From assembly GCA_017384185.1 (NCBI GenBank), contig JAFNUH010000026.1, forward strand, positions 1-6,574: a stretch of DNA of 6,574 nt. The letters run 5' to 3'. This document shows, in pieces, positions 1 to 5,263 of the stretch. This stretch comes from Alistipes sp. (GTDB lineage Bacteria; Bacteroidota; Bacteroidia; Bacteroidales; Rikenellaceae). The translations under genes were made by a program, and so were the position numbers. Numbering within the stretch: position 1 is the stretch's first letter; each line of letters starts with the position of its first letter. The notes below the pieces were generated by a model, which saw only the letters and a program-made list of their open reading frames with translations, had not been told where the DNA came from and did not search any database.

Positions 1-1098
1 CACATCGGCGAAGATATCCTCCTCGCACTTCACCACACGCTCGAAATCGACTATGTGTGTCTTGCCGTCGAAGATATATGTGTTGGCGTCAATGCGCTCG
101 TAGAATGACTCGTCCTCGTCGCTCTCGTCGGAAATCTCACCTACGACCTCCTCCAAAATATCCTCCAGCGACACCAGACCCTGCGTTGCGCCATACTCAT
201 CCACAACGATAGCTACGTGCGTCTTGTTGTTCTGGAAGTCACGCAACAGGTCGTCAATCTTCTTATGTTTGGGGATGAAGTATATCTTGCGCAGTAGCTG
301 CTGCCAGCCGAACTCGTCGCCACAGTTGATGTGGGGCAGAAGGTCCTTAACGTAGAGCGCACCCTTTATATTATCCAAATCCTCATCATAGACGGGGATA
401 CGTGAGTAACCCGATTCGATGATTACGCTCTTCACCTGCTCGTAGGTCGATTTAATATCTACGGCGGTGATGTCGATGCGGGGGCGCATAATCTCCTCCA
501 CCTCGGTGTTGACGAAGTTTACGATGCCCGACAACATCTGATGCTCCTCCTGCGATGAGCCACGTGCCAGGTCAACAGCATCTGCCAGCTCCTCGATAGA
601 TATTTCTGCATTGCGTGTTGCAAGTCGGCTCAGGCGACCTCCCGTGTGAACAAGGATGTAGGATAGGGGGTAGCTGATGATGCGGAATAGCTTTATGGGA
701 TATACCACCAGACGTGCAAAGCCGTGGGGGTTGCCCTGCGAGAAGACCTTGGGCAGAATCTCACCGAACAACAACAGCAGGAATGTCACCAGCACCGACT
801 TGATGATAAACTCAAAGACGGCACTGTTGAACAGGAATAGCGAGTCGATGATGTTCGAGGTGAGGATTACGATGCAGATGTTTACCAGATTGTTCGTGAC
901 GAGGATTGTCGCCAGCAGCGAGTCCACATCATCCAGCAGCGAAAGGATGGCGTTGTCACGAGCATCGGGCTTCACCCTCATATCCTGCAAGTTGCGAGGC
1001 GTGAGCGAGAAGAATGCCACCTCCGACCCCGATACGGTAGCCGAGATAAGCAACAACAAGCACGTCACTCCCAACATAAGAGCAACGTGCATTGTCAT
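1..1098 (-). CDS. gldE: GldE-like CNNM/CorC-family membrane protein with CBS pair (3' end cut off by window)
   Basis: The frame is open from an ATG at 1098 to the window edge (366 codons, no stop), so the C-terminus is missing. A DUF21/CNNM membrane domain fills about residues 1-155, with hydrophobic segments near 5-20, 62-82, 94-112 and 130-150. It carries the family ion-site motifs: SGSE at 23-26, TNNLVN at 68-73 and GEILPK at 112-117. A CBS pair follows (about 208-330), with 'SRIPVYDED' in the first repeat and 'VAIVVDEYGATQGLVSLED' in the second. An acidic stretch then leads into the start of a CorC/HlyC C-terminal domain. Members of this family are linked to Mg2+/Co2+ or Na+ transport. 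In Bacteroidota the ortholog is named GldE after flavobacterial gliding, but it also occurs in non-gliding gut species, so its role here is unknown. The gene follows ftsZ by 31 bp, probably in the same transcript. An in-frame TTG at 1128, one base after the ftsZ stop, would add ten residues (LEPLGIIYQG) and is a plausible alternative start. The family assignment is strong; the gene name and the start are less certain. Confidence 0.88.
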   Translation of the reverse strand, partial: MTMHVALMLGVTCLLLLISATVSGSEVAFFSLTPRNLQDMRVKPDARDNAILSLLDDVDSLLATILVTNNLVNICIVILTSNIIDSLFLFNSAVFEFIIKSVLVTFLLLLFGEILPKVFSQGNPHGFARLVVYPIKLFRIISYPLSYILVHTGGRLSRLATRNAEISIEELADAVDLARGSSQEEHQMLSGIVNFVNTEVEEIMRPRIDITAVDIKSTYEQVKSVIIESGYSRIPVYDEDLDNIKGALYVKDLLPHINCGDEFGWQQLLRKIYFIPKHKKIDDLLRDFQNNKTHVAIVVDEYGATQGLVSLEDILEEVVGEISDESDEDESFYERIDANTYIFDGKTHIVDFERVVKCEEDIFADV

Positions 1099-1129
1099 AC
1101 CTTGATATATTATTCCTAACGGTTCCAAA

Positions 1130-2488
1130 CTAACTGAAGAGATTATTCTCCTTTACGGGTGATGTCGCCTCCTCCTGCTCGTCGTGAAGCTCCTGCTTAC
1201 GGCGGTGCGAGCTGGTGTTGTCCACAACGAACTCCATATTGCGACGCTTGTACGAGGGTATGCGCAACTCAGCCTCGATGTTGGTGTACTTCGAGGGCTT
1301 GCGCTCCAGCACGGCGGGCATACCAACGGTGTGGGGTGCTACCTCTACGGTTTTTGCTTCGAGGGGCTTTGCTATGGGCTTAATGAATTCTACATCGTCC
1401 TCCTCCTCGCCAAAGACCTCTACCTTCGGGATAGGTGACATAACGAAGGGCTTGTGCTGAGGCACGTCGTTATCCTCGTTGAAACCTGTGGCAACAACCA
1501 CAACCTCCAACTCGCCCTCCTTGATAGGCTTGGCGCTGATACCCCAAATGATGTCAGCACGATGCTCGACGCCATTCTCGTCCTTGTAGCTTGCGTAGCT
1601 CTGGATATAGTTCAATACCTCCATAGCCTCGTCGTAGCTGATGTCGTCGATGTTCGATGCTGCTACGTTGAGCAAAATCTTCTTCGCACCCGAGATAAGG
1701 TTGCTATTCAACAGCGGTGAGCAGAGCGAGCGACGAGCCGCCTCCAGGGCACGACCCTCACCCTCTGCCGATGCCACACCCATATGGGCACGACCGCTGC
1801 CACGCATAACACGCTCCAAGTCGGCGAAATCGACACGTATGAATGCTGTCTCTACGGTGATAATCTCCGCAATACCCTTTGTTGCCGATGCCAGGATGTC
1901 GTCAGCCTTACCAAATGCCTTGCTTACGGGCAACTTGCCGTACATCTCACGGATGCTCTCGTTGTTGATAACCAGAAGTGAGTCGGCATACTTGCGAAGC
2001 TCCTCGATACCACGTGCAGCCTGCTCGCAACGTGTAGGACCCTCCCACAATAGGGGCGATGTTACGTTAGCTACGGTGAGCAGACCCATCTCGTGCGCCA
2101 GCTTAGCGATGACGGGCGAAGCACCAGTACCCGTACCGCCACCCATACCTGCGGCGATGAATACCATCTTCGTCTTGCGTGACTCGAGGTGCTGCTTGAT
2201 AATGTCAAGCGCCTCCATAGCCAGCTCACGACCACGGTCGGGGTCGTTACCAGCACCCAGACCGGGACCCATCACGATTTTATTCTCGGCGGGGATGTCG
2301 AGGTTGTCCAACGCTCCCTGGTCGGTGTTACAGGCAAGGAAATTTACATCCTTGATGCCCATCTTCCACATATAGTTGAGCGCATTACCTCCAGCACCGC
2401 CGACACCGATGACGGTTATTATGGATGATGTCTGCTTAGGCATCGATATTTCGTTCATCAAATCTTCCATCTTAATATCTCGTATCAT
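1130..2488 (-). CDS. ftsZ: Cell division protein FtsZ
   Basis: This tubulin-like GTPase polymerises into the cytoplasmic Z-ring and recruits the divisome. The 452-residue protein has the nucleotide-site motif GVGGAGGN (28-35) and the tubulin signature GGGTGTG (116-122). WEG-PTR (148-153) contributes the usual Glu and Arg of the sugar/phosphate region, and LLVINNES (171-178) follows the Bacteroidota pattern. The T7 synergy loop reads R-V-D-F-A-D (218-223). Asp220 and Asp223 are kept, but the usual Asn is Arg218. The C-terminal domain runs to about 336 (VVVATGF). A charged linker follows, then the likely conserved C-terminal peptide RIPSYKRRN (409-417), and then a 35-residue hydrophilic tail. 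The ATG at 2488 lies 9 bp after the ftsA stop. A GGTGG-containing Shine-Dalgarno-like stretch inside the end of ftsA (2501-2507) sits 12 bp upstream, which is rather far. Met7 (2470) and Met11 (2458) are alternative starts. The length is greater than E. coli FtsZ (383 residues) because of the linker and tail. The identity is certain. Confidence 0.98.
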   Translation of the reverse strand: MIRDIKMEDLMNEISMPKQTSSIITVIGVGGAGGNALNYMWKMGIKDVNFLACNTDQGALDNLDIPAENKIVMGPGLGAGNDPDRGRELAMEALDIIKQHLESRKTKMVFIAAGMGGGTGTGASPVIAKLAHEMGLLTVANVTSPLLWEGPTRCEQAARGIEELRKYADSLLVINNESIREMYGKLPVSKAFGKADDILASATKGIAEIITVETAFIRVDFADLERVMRGSGRAHMGVASAEGEGRALEAARRSLCSPLLNSNLISGAKKILLNVAASNIDDISYDEAMEVLNYIQSYASYKDENGVEHRADIIWGISAKPIKEGELEVVVVATGFNEDNDVPQHKPFVMSPIPKVEVFGEEEDDVEFIKPIAKPLEAKTVEVAPHTVGMPAVLERKPSKYTNIEAELRIPSYKRRNMEFVVDNTSSHRRKQELHDEQEEATSPVKENNLFS

Positions 2489-2497
2489 ATTTTTCGA

Positions 2498-4015
2498 TTA
2501 CCACCTTTCATCTTCGTCAATATCCTCGTTGGGGTCTTTGAAGGCATCCGAGAATGAGTTTTTGGCACGGCTGAAGAATCTGCCAAACCAACCCTTCTTC
2601 TCTGCAATGTCGTTGTCGCCATCGTCAATATCAACATCGTCATCATCCTCATCGTCCCAATCGTCACGACGCTTCGGCTCCTCACGTTTCGGTTCGGGCT
2701 TTGGCTCAGGCTTCGGTTCGGGTTTAGGCTCCTCACGCTTAGGCTCTGGCTTAGGCTCGGGTTTGGGCTCTGGCTTTGGTGCCTCCTCTATCTTTGCAGT
2801 CTCTGCCTTCGGCTCCTCGCTCTTCGCTGCGGGAGTTGTGGGGATATATACGCCAACACGGTTAGGTCCTACCTGCGCACCACGCAACAGAATAGAGACG
2901 GCAAGTGCAAGGTTGGGCGACGATACCTTCTCCAGAGACTCTGTTGTGATACCCACCTCGGCGCACGCTGTGCGTACCTCCTGACCTGTCACACGGTGGA
3001 AGAGCTCGCCGACGTTCATCAACTCGGCAACGCCACCCGTGAGGACAATACCTGCACCCAGCTTCTTGGCATATCCTGCCTCCTTAATCTCACCCCACGC
3101 ATACTCGGCAATGTCGGTCATACGAGCCTCGATGACGGCTGCGAGGTTGAGGCGTGAGATAGGCTTGATGCTGCGGCTGCGGCTGCGCATCTGTATCATC
3201 TCGTCGGGCGTAAGGTCAACAACTGCCGAGCCCAACTGCTTCTTCAAATTCTCAACAATACGTGGAGGAATATATCCATCGTAGACACGGATGTCGGCAT
3301 TGAGCGCCGAGCCACCCATCGGGATAGATGCAATGTAGCAGAGCACGCCACCGTAGTAGATAGCCACGTCTGTCACACCGCTACCGATGTCGATAACGGC
3401 AACGCCCTCCTCCTTCTCCTCGGAGTTCACAACCGACTCGCCCACGATGGCAGCACCTGCGTACAACTCACGCATCTTGATGCCCGCATCCAGGAATACA
3501 CGGCGCAGACGGTCCTTAGCCATATGCTCGCAGAGGATGAAGTTGTAGGTCGATGATAGCTGCTTGCTGTAACAACCTACGGGGTTTTTCATCTCGGTGC
3601 CTGTATCGCTCTTGTAGCAGAGGGGGAAGAAATCCATAATAATCTCGCCATCCGACGCCTTCACGTTACGCATACGCTCGCTCAGGGCTGCCAGGTCACG
3701 TGACGAGATGCAGTTCTCAGCATCCTCCACGAAGACGTGGTCGGTGTAGCGTGCGCAGCGCACAAACTTACCCGAGATGGCTACGTATGCCTCGGTGATG
3801 GCGATGCCAGCCTGCTGCTCGGCACTTATGCGTGCACGGCGCAGGGCGTCAGCCACCATCTGGCTATTATCGACCAGACCTGCTGCCATACCGTCGGTAT
3901 GCTCGGCGGCTACGGCTTCGATGTTCATCACACCACCCTCGGCTAACGAACCTACGGCTACTACAACCTCGGATGAGCCGATGTCAACTGCTACGATATA
4001 ACTTTTCTTATCCAC
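2498..4015 (-). CDS. ftsA: Cell division protein FtsA (actin-like Z-ring membrane anchor)
   Basis: FtsA is an actin-fold ATPase that tethers FtsZ to the inner membrane and links the ring to later divisome proteins. The 505-residue protein shows the phosphate-1 motif VDIGSSEV (10-17), the phosphate-2 motif VIDIGSGVTDVAIY (207-220) and the adenosine motif GAGIVLTGGVAEL (320-332). The FtsA-specific 1C (SHS2) subdomain lies at about 85-165 and includes the conserved 'KNPVG' (143-147). The conserved fold ends near residue 390. The rest is a clade-type extension: a Pro/Lys/Glu linker with two tandem 17-residue repeats (413-446), an acidic run (451-469), an amphipathic helix (about 473-493, Trp476, Phe477, Phe480, Phe481, Phe488, Phe492) that fits the membrane-targeting sequence, and a short acidic tail. 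The start is GTG at 4015. I found no in-frame ATG, GTG or TTG just upstream, and the N-terminus aligns with the family. ftsZ follows by 9 bp. A 118-bp leader separates it from ftsQ. The phosphate-1 loop has Glu where many FtsAs have Lys (GSSKV), a position that varies in the family. Confidence 0.97.
   Translation of the reverse strand: MDKKSYIVAVDIGSSEVVVAVGSLAEGGVMNIEAVAAEHTDGMAAGLVDNSQMVADALRRARISAEQQAGIAITEAYVAISGKFVRCARYTDHVFVEDAENCISSRDLAALSERMRNVKASDGEIIMDFFPLCYKSDTGTEMKNPVGCYSKQLSSTYNFILCEHMAKDRLRRVFLDAGIKMRELYAGAAIVGESVVNSEEKEEGVAVIDIGSGVTDVAIYYGGVLCYIASIPMGGSALNADIRVYDGYIPPRIVENLKKQLGSAVVDLTPDEMIQMRSRSRSIKPISRLNLAAVIEARMTDIAEYAWGEIKEAGYAKKLGAGIVLTGGVAELMNVGELFHRVTGQEVRTACAEVGITTESLEKVSSPNLALAVSILLRGAQVGPNRVGVYIPTTPAAKSEEPKAETAKIEEAPKPEPKPEPKPEPKREEPKPEPKPEPKPEPKREEPKRRDDWDDEDDDDVDIDDGDNDIAEKKGWFGRFFSRAKNSFSDAFKDPNEDIDEDERW
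2678..2779 (-). repeat. Tandem 2 x 51-bp coding repeat in the ftsA linker
   Basis: Two adjacent 51-bp units (2729-2779 and 2678-2728) each encode the same 17 residues, PKPEPKPEPKPEPKREE (FtsA 413-429 and 430-446). Each unit is itself built from Pro-Lys-Pro-Glu steps. By direct comparison the two DNA copies differ at 12 of 51 positions, and every difference is synonymous (GAA/GAG, AAA/AAG, CCN). The repeat forms a stiff, charged spacer between the actin-like domain and the membrane-targeting helix. Confidence 0.9.
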
Positions 4016-4133
4016 GATATATTTTGTTTTTATTCTCTTTTTTCCTTTTGAACAAGCAGTGCAAAAACCCTTTTACATCACAAGTTGCACTCCTCGATAA
4101 CTCGCTCGCCATCTGGTTTGACTCGCTGCCCCC
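4016..4133 (-). other. AT-rich 118-bp leader between ftsQ and ftsA
   Basis: This is the only sizeable non-coding gap in the window. Its ftsQ-proximal half (4080-4133) has the base mix of the surrounding genes. Its ftsA-proximal half (4016-4050) is an A-rich run on the minus strand with almost no G or C, running straight into the GTG start of ftsA. A-rich leaders are common in front of well-translated Bacteroidota genes. I looked for the Bacteroidota promoter pattern (TTTG near -33, TAnnTTTG near -7) on the minus strand and found no convincing pair, so an internal promoter is possible but not shown. There is no GC-rich stem followed by a U-run that would make a clear terminator. Confidence 0.6.
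4058..4091. repeat. 7-bp perfect inverted repeat in the ftsA leader
   Basis: AGTGCAA (4058-4064) and TTGCACT (4085-4091) are perfect reverse complements separated by 20 bases. In RNA they could form a modest hairpin about 40 bases before the ftsA start; in DNA the dyad could be a protein-binding site. One 7-bp match with this spacing can arise by chance in a gap this size, so the function is unproven. Confidence 0.35.
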
Positions 4134-5252
4134 TTATTTAGTGCAGACCACCTGCCCCTTGTATTCGACTGATATTGTGCGGTAGGCATCCCAGCCTATG
4201 TTGCGCAGACCATTTTCGTAGAATGTCAATAACTTGTCGAGCTTCTGCTCCACGTCGTCTGCCGTGCCAAAGCGCACCGTGTGGTTGCCCGTGCGGGGTA
4301 CAAGCTCCAGATAGAGGTCGCCGCTACTCATCGTCGATGCCACGATTTGAACTATCTCGGCACGCCAAAATGAGTCCTGCTCTATATATTTTACAAAGTT
4401 AATGAGTTTCAAGAAATCTTCATACCTTTTCTGCAACTTTTTTTGCTTCTCGCTCTCGGCATCTTGTCGCTTTGTCACTGCGGCAATCTTTTTGTCATTC
4501 TCACGGCTCATATAACGCAAGTTGCGACGCAGCGCAGCCTTCTCAGCTCGCTTAGCTGCCACACGCTCATCAAACTCGGCATAATCCTCAAAGGGACCTT
4601 TGAAACCGCCGAGCCATCCCTTGCGCTCGACCTGCATACGACGCACCGCACGCACCGAGTCGGCTATATCCTGCGTAGCCTTGAAAAGTGGCACCTTCTC
4701 ATATTGCAAGGTGTCGGCAACAGCCTGAGACTTAGCTATCTGCTCCGAGATATATTCTCCCACGTTACCCACAAAGCCCTTTGGCACGGGGGGTGTGTAG
4801 CTACCCGTGATGACGGGCACATAGACGGCTGCCAGACGTGGCGCAGGGAAGATGAAACCCTCGCCCGTGACGTAGCAGTCGTAACCATCCACCATCAGTC
4901 GCATAAGAGGACGGCGCTGACTCACCTCCACACGCAACTCGCCCGAGTATGTCACGTAGGCGCTGGCACGCTCGATGAATCCGTTTTGGCGTATGTTCTG
5001 CTCGATGCCCGCCAGGTCAACCTCGCCAATAGGTACGCCGATGGTGGGTATCTTGGTGTGCTCAATCCATCGCTCCACGGTCTTGCTCGTCACGAGCATC
5101 TCGTCACGCAAGGAGTCTGTTATTGAGACACTAAGCGTATGCACCGTCGTGTTGGCACGGTGATGGCGTGCACGTGAGTGGAAGAATACCACAAACGCCA
5201 CAACAAAGACCCACAGCAGGGTCATCATTACTATCCTCAGTGTTCTCTGCAT
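4134..5252 (-). CDS. ftsQ: Cell division protein FtsQ with a large central insertion
   Basis: FtsQ is a bitopic inner-membrane protein that bridges cytoplasmic and periplasmic divisome subcomplexes (the FtsQ/DivIB role). The 372-residue protein has a short basic N-terminus, one transmembrane segment (about 8-24) and a periplasmic part. A POTRA-like section (about 36-112) includes 'NGFIERASAYVTYSGELRV'. The beta-domain pieces are 'RPLMRLMVDGYDCYVTGEG' (114-132) and, after an interruption, 'FWRAEIVQI' (295-303), 'ELVPRTGNHTVRFG' (316-329) and the end 'YKGQVVCTK' (364-372), all typical of Bacteroidota FtsQ. Between about 165 and 278 sits a charged Lys/Arg/Glu-rich stretch absent from the roughly 250-residue forms I know. 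It is helix- and coiled-coil-like from about 228 to 278. The ATG at 5252 shares its A with the murC stop (TAATG), and AAAAAGG lies 4 bp upstream, so translation is probably coupled to murC. Bacterial FtsQ is poorly conserved. The assignment rests on gene position, topology and the C-terminal motifs, and is secure. Confidence 0.94.
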   Translation of the reverse strand: MQRTLRIVMMTLLWVFVVAFVVFFHSRARHHRANTTVHTLSVSITDSLRDEMLVTSKTVERWIEHTKIPTIGVPIGEVDLAGIEQNIRQNGFIERASAYVTYSGELRVEVSQRRPLMRLMVDGYDCYVTGEGFIFPAPRLAAVYVPVITGSYTPPVPKGFVGNVGEYISEQIAKSQAVADTLQYEKVPLFKATQDIADSVRAVRRMQVERKGWLGGFKGPFEDYAEFDERVAAKRAEKAALRRNLRYMSRENDKKIAAVTKRQDAESEKQKKLQKRYEDFLKLINFVKYIEQDSFWRAEIVQIVASTMSSGDLYLELVPRTGNHTVRFGTADDVEQKLDKLLTFYENGLRNIGWDAYRTISVEYKGQVVCTK

Positions 5253-5263
5253 TATGCCTTTTT
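5252..5263 (-). promoter_or_regulatory. murC-ftsQ stop/start overlap with a Shine-Dalgarno-like site
   Basis: The murC stop and the ftsQ start share one base (TAATG). On the minus strand AAAAAGG lies at 5263-5257, four bases before the ATG. Overlaps of this type usually allow a terminating ribosome to restart on the next gene, keeping MurC and FtsQ output linked. Coupling is inferred from the geometry. Bacteroidota often use weak or no Shine-Dalgarno pairing, so the purine run may matter little. Confidence 0.5.

Noticed and set aside
677..1105. Plus-strand open frame of 142 codons near the left edge
   Set aside because: It is antisense to the GldE membrane domain, whose motifs (SGSE, TNNLVN, GEILPK) are unmistakable in the minus frame.
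1641..2984. Two plus-strand open frames (244 and 202 codons) opposite ftsZ and the end of ftsA
   Set aside because: Both are shadows. The Ser/Gly-rich repeat in the second is simply the complement of the FtsA Pro-Lys-Glu repeat.
4058..4091. Intrinsic terminator in the ftsQ-ftsA gap
   Set aside because: The 7-bp stem has a 20-base loop, and on the minus strand no U-run follows it; the downstream sequence is A-rich instead.
4443..5126. Plus-strand open frame (227 codons) opposite ftsQ
   Set aside because: The translation is rich in His, Leu, Thr and Arg, as expected from reading the complement of this codon usage, with no motif. The ftsQ frame is supported by family motifs at both ends.
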